Source of the DNA: Gemmiger sp. An87
GTDB lineage: Bacteria; Bacillota; Clostridia; Oscillospirales; Ruminococcaceae
Direction of reading: 5' to 3'
Assembly: GCF_002159185.1 (NCBI RefSeq)
Contig: NZ_NFHD01000001.1
Location: 217,194 to 281,193 of the forward strand
DNA length: 64,000 bases
Shown one piece after another: positions 42,203 to 50,614 of this stretch. Within the stretch, counting starts at the first letter, position 1. Each line of letters starts with the position of its first letter. A model generated the notes under the pieces. The model ran no database searches, had not been told where the DNA came from, and was given only the letters and a program-made list of their open reading frames with translations. Made by a program: the position numbers and the translations under genes.

Positions 42203-43663
42203 CTACACCCGCCAGAAAATTTCCAGCCGCCGGTTGCCCGCTTCGTCCGGCGGGTACACCAGAATTTTTTCGATCAGCGCCGCCGCCAGCTCCCGGCTCA
42301 GGGGCAAAGGGATGGAGGATTCCGGCGCTTCGGGCGTTTCCGGGCCCCGGGGCGGCTCCAGCTGCCGCAGCCGGGCCAGCAGCTCGCTGCGCAGGGCGGC
42401 AAATTCCTCCTCGGCCAGCAGCCCGGCGGCCTTGTCCTGATAGAGCCCTGCCAGCGCCAGCCGCAGCCGCCGCCCCGCCCCCGCGCCGGGGGGCGGGGCC
42501 TTGGCCGGGGCCGGAGGCAGGCTGGCCGCCGCCGCAAACAGGGCGGCCACCCGCCCGGCAATCAGTGTCTCCAGCCCGGCAAGGGGCAGGTAGGGCTGAC
42601 CGGGGCAGGCCGCGGGGCTCTGGCGGGCGGTGCGGCAGCGGAAATACCGGGTGGGCGCACCGCTTTTAGGGATGGTGCCGGAGCGGGTCTGTTCCATCGA
42701 GTGACCGCACAGGCCGCAGACCACCAGCCCTGCCAGCGGATGGGGCGCGCCCCGGCTGCCCGAGCGGGCCCGGGCGGAAAGCATCGCCTGCACCCGGTCG
42801 AACACCGCCCGGCTCACCAGAGCGGGCTGGCTGGCGGGGGCCACGATCCAGCGGCTTTCCGGCAGGCGGCGGGTCTGCTTGCCCCGCCAGCTGATCCGCT
42901 CCACCCGCCCCTGCACCAGGTCCCCCGCGTAGGTGCGGTTGGTGAGCAGCCGGTGCACCGTGGCCTTGCTCCAGAGGCCCGGCCCCGGCGCTTTGCCCGC
43001 CGCCAGCGCCTTGGCCGCGGCGGGGGCGGGGATGCCCTCGGCGTTCAGCCGCCGGGCGATGGCCGCGCACCCAAGGCCGGAAAGGGCAAGCGCAAAAATG
43101 CGCTCCACCACCGGGGCGGAGGATTCGTCCGGCAGAAGGTGACCCTTTCGGGCCGGGTCCTTTTGGTAGCCGTAGAGGGGGCTGCTGGCGATGCTGCACC
43201 CCTGACGCCGCTTGTGGGTGAGCACCGCCCGCACGTTGGCGGAAAGGTCCTCCAGATACCACTCGTTCATCAGCCCGTAGATCTGGCGGCTCTTTTTGCC
43301 CGCCGCGTCGCCGGTGTCCACATGGTCCACCAGCGCCAGAAACCGCACCCCCCACAAAGGAAACAGCCCGTGCAGGTACTTTTCCACCAGCTCCATGTCC
43401 CGGGTGAAGCGGGACTGGCTTTTGGCCAGAATCACGTCGATCTGCCCGGCGCGGGCGGCGGCCAGCATCCGGTTGAAGGCCGGGCGGTCCCGGTCCGCGC
43501 CAGAGTAGTCCTCGTCGCAGTAGATGCCCTGCACCGCATAGCCCAGCCGCTCCGCCCAGGCCAGCAGCATGGAGCGCTGGTTCTGGATGCTCTCGCTCTC
43601 GGCAGACGCTTCCAGCCCCTCGTCCTCCCGGCTCAGGCGGCAGTAGAGCGCCGCCCGCTTCAA
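42203..43663 (-). CDS. Large serine recombinase, integrase of element 2
   Basis: 486 aa. Catalytic Ser in YCRLSREDE (about residue 10), KSQSRFTRD, the recombinase domain (LGCAAIARRLNAEGIP) and an intact zinc-ribbon Cys set (VVCGLCG, RCRTARQSPAACPG). It ends 22 bp from the attL repeat. The TTG start at 43663 overlaps the stop of the small upstream gene (TTGA), so expression depends on coupling. GC-rich codon use like the chromosome. Confidence 0.93.
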   Translation of the reverse strand: MKRAALYCRLSREDEGLEASAESESIQNQRSMLLAWAERLGYAVQGIYCDEDYSGADRDRPAFNRMLAAARAGQIDVILAKSQSRFTRDMELVEKYLHGLFPLWGVRFLALVDHVDTGDAAGKKSRQIYGLMNEWYLEDLSANVRAVLTHKRRQGCSIASSPLYGYQKDPARKGHLLPDESSAPVVERIFALALSGLGCAAIARRLNAEGIPAPAAAKALAAGKAPGPGLWSKATVHRLLTNRTYAGDLVQGRVERISWRGKQTRRLPESRWIVAPASQPALVSRAVFDRVQAMLSARARSGSRGAPHPLAGLVVCGLCGHSMEQTRSGTIPKSGAPTRYFRCRTARQSPAACPGQPYLPLAGLETLIAGRVAALFAAAASLPPAPAKAPPPGAGAGRRLRLALAGLYQDKAAGLLAEEEFAALRSELLARLRQLEPPRGPETPEAPESSIPLPLSRELAAALIEKILVYPPDEAGNRRLEIFWRV

Positions 43664-43797
43664 CGCTCCGGCTCCTCTTTTGGCGGCTGGGGCGTACCCT
43701 CGGTCAGCGCCTCGGCCAGACGGCGCACCGCCGCCGCCCGCTCCCGGTCGCCCTTTGCAAGAAAATGCTCCTCCAGAATGTAATGAATGGACGCCAT
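43660..43797 (-). CDS. Small protein coupled to the element 2 recombinase
   Basis: 45 aa, MASIHYILEEHF then acidic/basic helix and a Pro/Glu-rich end (TPQPPKEEPER). AGGAGG lies 8 nt upstream. It overlaps the recombinase start by 4 bp. Same position as the small gene before the element 1 integrase, but no clear sequence similarity. Candidate excision factor. Confidence 0.6.
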   Translation of the reverse strand: MASIHYILEEHFLAKGDRERAAAVRRLAEALTEGTPQPPKEEPER

Positions 43798-43996
43798 GAA
43801 AAAATCCCTCCTGTTCGATGCATTTCGCGGCAGCTGCCGCCGTATCATCCTATGAGCCGGGCGGGCGGAAAAATGCGCAAAATCTGTATGGAAGAGCCGG
43901 TCCGTTGTGCAGCCAACCGCAACAAAGGCCCCGAAAGGGTACAATGAGATCATGGACCCGGCGAGACGGCCGGGCCGCATGGAAGGATGAAGCAAT

Positions 43997-44941
43997 ATGA
44001 TGTTGGGACTTTACACACTTCCCCAATGGGTGCTGCTGTTTTTTAGCTATGGATTTCTGGGCTGGGTCTGGGAAAGCGGGTATGTTTCGGTGCGTCAGAA
44101 GCACTGGGTGAACCGGGGCTTTCTGCACGGGCCGGTGATCCCCATCTACGGGTTCGGCGCGGTGGCCATTCTGGTCCTGTGCGCCCCGGTGGCGGGCAGC
44201 CTGCCGATGCTGTTTTTCAGCGGCATGTTCTGGGCTACGGCGCTGGAATACGCCACCGGCTGGGCCATGGAGCGCATGTTCCACGTGCGCTACTGGGATT
44301 ACAGCCAGGAAAAGTGGAACCTGAACGGGTACATCTGCCTGATGGCCTCGCTGTGCTGGGGCGTATTCTCGGTACTGCTGCTGCGGGTCATCCAGCCCCC
44401 GGTGGCGGGTGTCGTCACCGGGCTGAGCGGCCCGGCGGCGGCCATGCTGGCCGCGGCGCTGACCCTGGCCTTTGCGGCGGATGCAATCGCCTCCACCCGG
44501 GAGGCCCTGGACCTGCGGCGGCTGCTGGAGCAGCTGAGCGCAAGCCGGGAGCAGATTGCACGGCTGCAAAGGCGGCTGGAAATCGCGGGAGTCTTTTTGC
44601 AGCAGGATGCCCGGGATGCCCTGGACGGCCTGCGCAAGGAGGGCGAGCGGGCCGCCGGCGTGGTGAGCCTGCGGCTGGAGGCGGCCCGGGAACGCCGCCG
44701 CAGGATGCTCTGGCAGATGAGCCGCCAGCTGGAACAGCTGCGGCGGGAGGGCAAGCTGCACCCGGGTCTTGCCGGGCCGGACCAGAAGGCCATTCAGCGG
44801 GAGCTGTCGGCCATGCACCGGCGCACCGACGAGATGTATCGCCGGGCGGCACGGGTGCTGCAGCGCAACCCCGGCTCCACCACCAGCCTCCACCCGGAGG
44901 CCATGGAGGAGCTGCGCACCCTCACCGGCAGCGAACAGTAA
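43997..44941 (+). CDS. CmpB-like (putative ABC-transporter type IV) membrane protein
   Basis: 314 aa. Four to five helices in the first 165 residues with the family motifs FLGWVWES, NRGFLHGPVIPIYGFGA and EYATGWAMER-x-F-x-x-x-YWDYS. The C-terminal 150 residues are a charged coiled coil (RRLLEQLSASREQIARLQRRLE...). The family has no firm function; members are often near transport or stress genes. AAGGATGA precedes ATGATG. Cargo of element 2, rightward, followed by the Crp-type gene. Confidence 0.82.
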   Translation: MMLGLYTLPQWVLLFFSYGFLGWVWESGYVSVRQKHWVNRGFLHGPVIPIYGFGAVAILVLCAPVAGSLPMLFFSGMFWATALEYATGWAMERMFHVRYWDYSQEKWNLNGYICLMASLCWGVFSVLLLRVIQPPVAGVVTGLSGPAAAMLAAALTLAFAADAIASTREALDLRRLLEQLSASREQIARLQRRLEIAGVFLQQDARDALDGLRKEGERAAGVVSLRLEAARERRRRMLWQMSRQLEQLRREGKLHPGLAGPDQKAIQRELSAMHRRTDEMYRRAARVLQRNPGSTTSLHPEAMEELRTLTGSEQ

Positions 44942-45020
44942 TTCCCTGGCACCAATACGCGAAGCGGCGGACCGGATACGGCCCGCCGCTTCGCTGAGTC
45001 AAAACACAAAAAGGGCGGTC

Positions 45021-45048
45021 TTGCAGGCCGCCGCACAAGGAGTATAAT
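45021..45048 (+). promoter_or_regulatory. Sigma-A promoter of the Crp/Fnr gene
   Basis: TTGCAG, 16-bp spacer, TATAAT. It makes the early ATG at 45053 unlikely as a start. Confidence 0.7.
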
Positions 45049-45124
45049 AAGGATGAAACAGAACAATGTAAAGCAGAAATACCGGCTGCGGTATGGCATG
45101 CCGGAACAAAAAGGGGGAACCGGT

Positions 45125-45856
45125 ATGGAGACCGAACAAACCATGGAACAGCGGCTGGGGGTGGAGCTGGAAACGCTGCGGCACTGCATCCTGTTCCGCA
45201 ACATGACCGATGAGGAGATCCGCAGTGCGCTGGCGGCCGTGAATGCCCGGCGGGCGAGCTATGCCCGGCGGGCGGTGATCGGGCAGGACGGCGACCCGCT
45301 GGAGGAGGTGGCACTGATTCTTTCCGGCAATCTGCATCTGACCCACGCGGACGCGGCGGGCAACAGCAACCTGATGGATGTGCTGGGCCCCGGCGACACC
45401 CTGGGCGTGCTGAACGCGGTGGGCGGCTACCGGCTGCACAGCACCATCACCGCCGCCACTGCCGCCGAGGTGCTCTTCTTCCGGGTGGACAAGCTGCTGC
45501 GGGCAAACCGGCTCACCGACCCGGGGCAGATCCGCTTTGTGCAGAACCTGACCCTGGCGGTGGCCCAGAAGGCCCAGCGGTTGACCAAAAAGCTGGAGGA
45601 CAGCATCCGCCGCACCACCCGCGAGCGCCTGCAGGACTACCTGAGCGCCCAGTACCACAAGGCGGGCAGCCGCACCTTTGTGATTCCGCTGAACCGGCAG
45701 GACCTGGCGGACTTTCTGTTTGTGGACCGGAGCGCCATGTCCAACGAGCTGTGCAAGATGCGGGACGAGGGGCTGCTCAAGTTCGAGAAGAGCCGCTTTG
45801 AGCTGCTGGTGCAGATGCCCATCACCGACGACGAGCCGGACCCCAACGAGGAGTGA
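45125..45856 (+). CDS. Crp/Fnr family transcriptional regulator
   Basis: 243 aa. An N-terminal cyclic-nucleotide-binding-like barrel (about 15-130), a dimer helix (about 135-165) and a C-terminal winged HTH: LNRQDLADFLFVDRSAMSNELCKMRDEGLLKF. No Cys cluster of the FNR kind is seen near the N-terminus. The ATG at 45125 has GGGGGAA upstream. Only regulator in element 2, so a fair guess is that it controls the cargo, perhaps in response to bile acids or fatty acids. Confidence 0.87.
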   Translation: METEQTMEQRLGVELETLRHCILFRNMTDEEIRSALAAVNARRASYARRAVIGQDGDPLEEVALILSGNLHLTHADAAGNSNLMDVLGPGDTLGVLNAVGGYRLHSTITAATAAEVLFFRVDKLLRANRLTDPGQIRFVQNLTLAVAQKAQRLTKKLEDSIRRTTRERLQDYLSAQYHKAGSRTFVIPLNRQDLADFLFVDRSAMSNELCKMRDEGLLKFEKSRFELLVQMPITDDEPDPNEE

Positions 45857-45870
45857 CCCATACATATTCC

Positions 45871-45908
45871 AAAGCCCCCGAGCCAACACGGTTCGGGGCT
45901 TTTTTTTG
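45871..45908 (+). terminator. Intrinsic terminator
   Basis: AAAGCCCCCGA / TTCGGGGCTTT arms followed by an eight-base T run. Confidence 0.9.
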
Positions 45909-46079
45909 CGGGGATGCCGATGCCCTCTGGGGCGGGCTGCAGGGTACCCTGGGCCGCTGTTTGAACTCTGAGTACAGGGCCCCCCTGCCCGGGGCCGGGC
46001 ACGCGCTGGCGGGCACGGCAGGGGGCTGTGAGGGCAGGGTGGAGAGAATGGCCTGCGGCAACGGGAAAATGCAGGCAAA

Positions 46080-46118
46080 AAAGAACGCCTTTCCGAACTT
46101 CGGAAAGGCGTTCTTTGA
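46080..46118. terminator. Bidirectional intrinsic terminator
   Basis: AAAGAACGCCTTTCCGA / TCGGAAAGGCGTTCTTT arms with an ACT loop, after the DUF308 gene. The 170 bp between this and the previous terminator hold no clear gene. Confidence 0.88.
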
Positions 46119-46149
46119 TTTGCGGTTTGCGGCGCGGAGCCGGGAGCGG

Positions 46150-46809
46150 TTATTCCACCGCCCGCAGGCCCCGGTGGCCGGAGCAGGATTCCGCCAGCAC
46201 CGCCACGCCGCTGCCGGCGAGAAAGGCGCCCCACAGAGTGCTCAGGGCGAACCACCCGGTCACAGGAGCGGCCATCACCAGCAGGCCCACCAGCAGGTTC
46301 ACGATGCCGCTGGCCAGCACCCAGCCCGCGCCGGGGCTTTTGGTGCGCCGGAGGGTGGTGTACTGGAACAGCTGCCCTACACCGGTCAGCAGGCCGAAGA
46401 AGGCGGCCACCGAGGCCAGCGATGCGATCATGCTCACCATCCCGAGGGGGGTGGTCAGGGCCATCCAGAGGGTGAAGAAGCTGAGCAGCGTCATGGCGAT
46501 GCCGTTGGCCAGGGTCCAGCCGCTGCGCCTGTCCCAGGGAAGGCGGGCGAAGGCGATGATCTGGGCCACGCCGTAAACGCCCAGCCCGCCGGTGAGCAGG
46601 GTGGCCAGCGAGATGCCCGCCGCCCCCGGCGCCAGAATGGAGACGAGCCCCACCCCCACCAGAGCCGCGCCCACCAGCAGGCCGCTTTTGCCGTTCACCG
46701 GCACAAAGGCCGTTTCCCCGTCGGGGATAAATTCCGCCCGGGGCGGGCCGTCGTTCAGGTAGTCCGCGCCGGTTTTGGTCCGGGTGTAGTCGTAATTGGT
46801 TTCTTTCAT
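46150..46809 (-). CDS. DUF308 (HdeD-like) membrane protein
   Basis: 219 aa. A polar N-terminal 45 residues, then about six helices in three pairs (LLVGAALVGVGLVSILAPGAAGISLATLLTGGLGVYGVAQII and repeats), the DUF308/HdeD pattern. HdeD-type proteins are linked to acid or envelope stress. The start at 46809 has AGGAGG 9 nt upstream. It lies downstream of and parallel to oleate hydratase, separated by a GC stem, so it may be co-transcribed as an envelope-stress partner. Confidence 0.82.
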   Translation of the reverse strand: MKETNYDYTRTKTGADYLNDGPPRAEFIPDGETAFVPVNGKSGLLVGAALVGVGLVSILAPGAAGISLATLLTGGLGVYGVAQIIAFARLPWDRRSGWTLANGIAMTLLSFFTLWMALTTPLGMVSMIASLASVAAFFGLLTGVGQLFQYTTLRRTKSPGAGWVLASGIVNLLVGLLVMAAPVTGWFALSTLWGAFLAGSGVAVLAESCSGHRGLRAVE

Positions 46810-46848
46810 GGATGATTCCTCCTCAGGATGGTTCATGTCTTTTTCGAG

Positions 46849-46879
46849 GGCCGGGCCCGGTGTTGTGCCGGGCCCGGCC
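46849..46879 (-). other. GC-rich stem between ohyA and the DUF308 gene
   Basis: GGCCGGGCCCGG / CCGGGCCCGGCC, 12-bp arms, no T run on the minus strand; more likely an mRNA-stabilising hairpin than a full terminator. Confidence 0.5.
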
Positions 46880-46889
46880 TGCCTTGGGG

Positions 46890-48665
46890 TCAGATCAGCT
46901 GGTAGCGGGCCAGCAGCTCCTCCAGCACGGTGCCCTGGAACTTGTCCAGCCCGGCGTGCAGGGCCAGCTTGTAGGGCAGGGGCAGCTTCATGTCGGTGAG
47001 CTTGCGGCCGTCCAGCAGGTAGTGGGTGGCGTTGAGCAGGCACCGCAGGTCGTAGGCGGAGCCGAATACCTCGGGCACCCCCCGCTCCACGTTCAGCAGG
47101 GTGTAGACCGCCTCCATGGCGGTGCGCACCGAGTATTCGGTGGTGAAGATGGTGTCGCGCCGGGTCTCGGCGAACTGGCCAAGGAAGGCGAAGTTCACAC
47201 ATTCGGCGGGCACCACCTGGGGCCGGTCGCCTGCGGCACGGGGCATGAAGAAGGCGGTCACGTAGGGCATCATGCAGGGAACGGTGGAGGCGGCCTCACG
47301 GGCCAGCAGCTCGATCTCGTTCTCGGGTACGCCCAGATGGTACAGCCACTCCATGCAGATCTCGGCGCCGGTGCATTCCGCCATGGGCTTGCCCACATAG
47401 TCGCCGGGTTCATCGGGGGAAAGACCGTAGATCCAGCCAACCAGCTGGCCCGCGGGCTGTGCCTTGAAGTGGGGCTGCCGGTTGAAGGTCCAGCTCATCA
47501 GCCAGGCGGAGTCCTTGGCGGTCACGATGCCGCCGGTCACCACCCGTCCGGAATAGGGGTCCCGATGACAGATCTTCTGCACATAAGAGGCGATGCGGTC
47601 GTCCAGCAGGGTCACGGTGGCGGATTCCCACTTGGTGGCCTGGATGTCGGAGCAGAAGGCGTCCGGGTTGCCGAAGGCCGGGTTCTGAACCGCCAGGTTC
47701 TTCCACAGCTGCCAGCTGCTGCCCTCACCGTTCTCCACACGCAGGCGGGTGGCCTCGTCGTTGGAGCCAAGGGCCGCGCCCTCGGTGCAGGAGCCGTTGG
47801 TCACGAAGACCAGGTCGCTTTCGTCCAGCTCCCGGCTGCGGGGCTGGCCGTTCTGGACAAATTCCAGCCGGTGAGCCACCTTTTTGCCGGGCAGGAAATG
47901 GAACAGCACGTTGGTCACCTTGATGCCGTATTCAAACTGCACGCCCTCCTTTTTCAGGTACTCCACCAGCGGCAGAATCAGCGATTCGTACTGGTTGAAC
48001 CGGGTGAATTTGAGGGCGGAAAGGTCGGGCAGACCGCCGATGTGGTGCAAGAACCGGTGCAGATACAGCTTCATCTCCAGCGCCGAGTGCCATTTTTCAA
48101 AGGCGAACATGGTCTGCCAGTAGAGCCAGAAGTTGGAGGCGTAGAACTCGTCGCTGAACACCTCGTCGATGGTCTTGTTGTACAGGTCCTCGTCCTTGGC
48201 GAAGAAGAGCGCCATCAGCTCCAGTGCCGCCGCGTCGCTTAAACCGAAGCGGTTGCCGGTCTCGGCGCTCACGCCCTGGTTCAGGGTGGCCCGGTTCATG
48301 GAAAAGTTGGGGTCGTCCTTGTTGAGCCAGTAGAATTCATCCAGCACGCTGGCGTTTTCCACCTCCAGCGAGGGGATGGACCGGTACAGGTCCCACAGGC
48401 ACTCGTAGTGGTCCTCCATCTCCCGGCCGCCCCGGATCACAAACCCCAGCTGGGGGTCCAGAATACCGTCGCAGGCGCCGCCGGGCAGGGGCGATTCCTC
48501 TAAAATGTGGATGCGCTCGCCGGGGACGCCGCCGTCCCGGATGAGGAAGGCCGCCGCCGAGAGGCTGGCAAGGCCGCCGCCCACCAACCAGGCAGATTTG
48601 CCCTCGGCTTTTTTCGGGGTGCGGGGGCGGGCAAACGCTTCGTAGTTGCCGTTGCTGTAGTACAT
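46890..48665 (-). CDS. ohyA: Oleate hydratase (MCRA family)
   Basis: 591-aa FAD enzyme that adds water to the cis-9 bond of oleic and linoleic acid, giving 10-hydroxy acids; a known detoxification of unsaturated fatty acids in gut bacteria. FAD loop VGGGLASLSAAAFLIRDG (about 27-44), HILEESPLPGGACDG, then FRIRGGREMEDHYECLWDL-type RGGREMEDHYECLWDL. The C-terminal end contains the conserved FAFLGQFAE and EYSVRTAM. Full length. The ATG at 48665 has AGGAGG 8 nt upstream. Cargo of element 2. Confidence 0.95.
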   Translation of the reverse strand: MYYSNGNYEAFARPRTPKKAEGKSAWLVGGGLASLSAAAFLIRDGGVPGERIHILEESPLPGGACDGILDPQLGFVIRGGREMEDHYECLWDLYRSIPSLEVENASVLDEFYWLNKDDPNFSMNRATLNQGVSAETGNRFGLSDAAALELMALFFAKDEDLYNKTIDEVFSDEFYASNFWLYWQTMFAFEKWHSALEMKLYLHRFLHHIGGLPDLSALKFTRFNQYESLILPLVEYLKKEGVQFEYGIKVTNVLFHFLPGKKVAHRLEFVQNGQPRSRELDESDLVFVTNGSCTEGAALGSNDEATRLRVENGEGSSWQLWKNLAVQNPAFGNPDAFCSDIQATKWESATVTLLDDRIASYVQKICHRDPYSGRVVTGGIVTAKDSAWLMSWTFNRQPHFKAQPAGQLVGWIYGLSPDEPGDYVGKPMAECTGAEICMEWLYHLGVPENEIELLAREAASTVPCMMPYVTAFFMPRAAGDRPQVVPAECVNFAFLGQFAETRRDTIFTTEYSVRTAMEAVYTLLNVERGVPEVFGSAYDLRCLLNATHYLLDGRKLTDMKLPLPYKLALHAGLDKFQGTVLEELLARYQLI

Positions 48666-48914
48666 AAAAAATACCTCCTGTGCCGGGGGGCGCTGCCCTG
48701 CCCGGCGATAAAAAAGAAAATGGATGGTACAAAAAGCGGGAGGACCCGGGCCTGCTTGCCCGTTTGCAGCAGCACACAGCGTTTGCAAGAAAGGGAAAAC
48801 CGGCAAGGCGCATCGCCTTTGACCTGTATTCATCATACGCTGAATCCGGGCGGGAAACGGTTTGCCAAACAACGGTTTTGCGTTTGCGGCAAAAAAAGGC
48901 GGAAAAGGAAAAAA

Positions 48915-48940
48915 TCCCCCTGACCCGAAGGTCAGGGGGA
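48915..48940 (-). terminator. Terminator of the bile salt hydrolase gene
   Basis: TCCCCCTGACC / GGTCAGGGGGA arms, CGAA loop, T run on the minus strand. Confidence 0.88.
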
Positions 48941-48952
48941 GAAGGGAAGGAT

Positions 48953-49927
48953 TCAGTTCAGGGCTTCGAAGCCGTGGCCGCCGGGCAGCGGCCAGCAGCA
49001 GAGGGTGTTTGCCTCCAGCGGGGCCCGCAGCAGGTTCACCGCGTGGATGCGGCTGTTGTCGTAGGTCTTGAAGTAGTACACGCCCCGGGCCGGGTCGGCG
49101 CAGCAGGAGTAGAGGGTCATGTCCGGCTTGCCCTCCGGGGTCATCACGCTGCCCCGTACCATGGCCACCGCGTCCAGAATGCGGAAGAACTGGTTCACCG
49201 CATCGTCACCGGCGGAGTGGATGGAGTTGCATTTCAGAAAGGCCGCCCGCACGAACCGGCTCATGGGGGAGCAGTCGCCCGGCAGGCCGATGGCGCCCAT
49301 GCCCTGGCCGTAGGGAGGCAGGGGAACACCGGGAGCAAAGCGGTTTTCCGGCGGCGCGGCGGAAAGGGTCTGGTAGCCGGTCAGGTTGGCCAGCTGCACC
49401 GGGAAGGGCGGGTTGTTGGTGAGCACGCCCACCGGGTCCTCGTAAAGGCGGGAGCCCTCGGTGGTGACCTCCATCACCAGCGCGCCGGTGCCGTCGGCGA
49501 TGTGCCAGTGCAGCGGGGCCAGCGGGTAGCCCGGGGCGAAGGGGATGCCCAGCAGGTCGATGCCTTCCAGCATGGCCCGGGCCTCCTTCAGAGTGCGGCA
49601 GCTGCCCAGCACCAGCGGAATCAGCTCGTAGGGAGCCACCGCGTCCGGCGCGGCCTGGTCGGCGGGGGTGTAGTAGGCGTTGCCGGGGAAGTTCAGCCCG
49701 GCCATGTACAACCCGGCCTCGTTCATGGCCTCGGCGTACAGGGGAACACCCCCGGCCACGGTGGCCATGCCGATCATGGCCAGATGGTGCGGCATCGCCG
49801 GGCGGCGGTGAAAGTGAAAGGCGAAGGAGCGGGGGGTGGCCACCACCTGCTGGCCGAAGGGCGTTTCCAGGTCCAGATTACGGCCGAACAGGGGATAAGG
49901 GGCGGAAAAAGCAATGCTTGTGCACAT
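48953..49927 (-). CDS. bsh: Bile salt hydrolase (choloylglycine hydrolase, Ntn type)
   Basis: 324 aa, the usual length. After loss of Met1, Cys2 is the N-terminal nucleophile. Other family residues are in place: GRNLD (Arg, Asp), MNEAGLYMAGLNFPG (Asn), VGVLTNNPPF (Asn) and SRFVRAAF (Arg). GLNFPG and the LTNNPPF-x(n)-NL pattern match Gram-positive bile salt hydrolases better than penicillin V acylases. No signal peptide, so intracellular. It removes taurine or glycine from bile acids. Cargo of element 2 near the attR. Confidence 0.9.
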   Translation of the reverse strand: MCTSIAFSAPYPLFGRNLDLETPFGQQVVATPRSFAFHFHRRPAMPHHLAMIGMATVAGGVPLYAEAMNEAGLYMAGLNFPGNAYYTPADQAAPDAVAPYELIPLVLGSCRTLKEARAMLEGIDLLGIPFAPGYPLAPLHWHIADGTGALVMEVTTEGSRLYEDPVGVLTNNPPFPVQLANLTGYQTLSAAPPENRFAPGVPLPPYGQGMGAIGLPGDCSPMSRFVRAAFLKCNSIHSAGDDAVNQFFRILDAVAMVRGSVMTPEGKPDMTLYSCCADPARGVYYFKTYDNSRIHAVNLLRAPLEANTLCCWPLPGGHGFEALN

Positions 49928-50029
49928 AAGAGTAGTCTCCTTGCGGCGGTGCCGCGGTCTTGGGGGAATGTTTCGTTACACCTAGTATACCACATGGGAG
50001 GGAAAAATCCGTTGTTTGAAAAACGCCGC

Positions 50030-50055
50030 CGCGGGTTTGGTCACGCCCGGCCAGG
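50030..50055. other. attR of element 2
   Basis: Arm CGCGGGTTTGGTCACGCCCG (50030-50049) overlapping the CCGGCCAGG repeat (50047-50055). Confidence 0.85.
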
Positions 50056-50614
50056 TGGGGTAGACCTCGCTGGAGGCCACGTTGGCGATGTAATGCCGAA
50101 AGCTCACCGTCACGTTGCGGGCGCTCTCCTTGGGCTTGCCCAGGTGCACCGTGATGGTGGTGGGCACGATGGGGGTGGCCAGCACCAGCGGAGCCGGGCA
50201 GTTTTCCGCCGGGGCCACGCTGGAGGGCCCCTCGGGCCGGTAGAGGGAATGGGCCGGAATGTCGAAGGTCTTGGGCTTGGGCTGGGGCGCGCCCAGCCGC
50301 TGGGCGGGCAGCATCTCCAGCAGGATCAGGGCGGTCTGGCAGGCGAACACCTGCACCCCCTGCAGGGTCACGGTCTGGTAGCCCTCCTTCTCCGCCGTCA
50401 CCTCCCACACACTGTAGGGCTGTTGGGTGTTGGCTTCGTCCAGGCTCAGGGACTTATCCGGCGCGGGCAGCTTGACCACCGGCGTGGTGCCGGTTTCATC
50501 GGTGGTCACGGTCACAGGTGCATGGCCCTCGCCGCGCACCGTCACGGTCACGCCCGGCACCGGGGCGCTCTGGCGGGCGGCGTAGCTCTGCACCAAAAGG
50601 CAGCCGTTCATCAT
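50047..50614 (-). CDS. N-terminal piece of interrupted SpoIID-like/peptidoglycan-binding gene
   Basis: Contains the native start (ATGATG at 50614/50611, AAAGGAG upstream). A carboxypeptidase-regulatory-like beta domain (about 1-100: GVTVTVRGEG, GYQTVTLQGVQVF) is followed by a Pro-rich linker and VSFRHYIANVASSEVYPTWP, where element 2 cuts. The frame reads on into the element as GVTKPAAAFF and stops at 49982. If expressed it would make a truncated protein of about 210 aa. Confidence 0.85.

Larger units (their letters stand above)
42172..50055. mobile_element. Element 2: serine-recombinase cassette with bile salt hydrolase and oleate hydratase
   Basis: Flanked by a 9-bp direct repeat CCGGCCAGG (42172-42180, 50047-50055), 7875 bp net, divisible by three. 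Next to each repeat lies one arm of a perfect 20-bp inverted repeat. Contents: large serine recombinase and coupled small protein at the left edge, CmpB-like membrane protein, Crp/Fnr regulator, DUF308 protein, oleate hydratase and bile salt hydrolase. GC content matches the host, so the donor was related or the insertion is old. No replication or transfer genes. Confidence 0.85.

Noticed and set aside
45909..46079. Small gene between two terminators in element 2
   Set aside because: No RBS or protein-like pattern; frames are short and skewed.
42172..50055. Reading the arms at 42181-42200 and 50030-50049 as the ends of an invertible segment
   Set aside because: The flanking CCGGCCAGG copies are in direct, not inverted, orientation, and deletion (not inversion) restores the interrupted gene in frame.
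49982..50614. A complete stand-alone 210-aa protein
   Set aside because: It continues, after removal of element 2, into the fragment at 42180; its last 22 residues are encoded by the element arm and are chance sequence.
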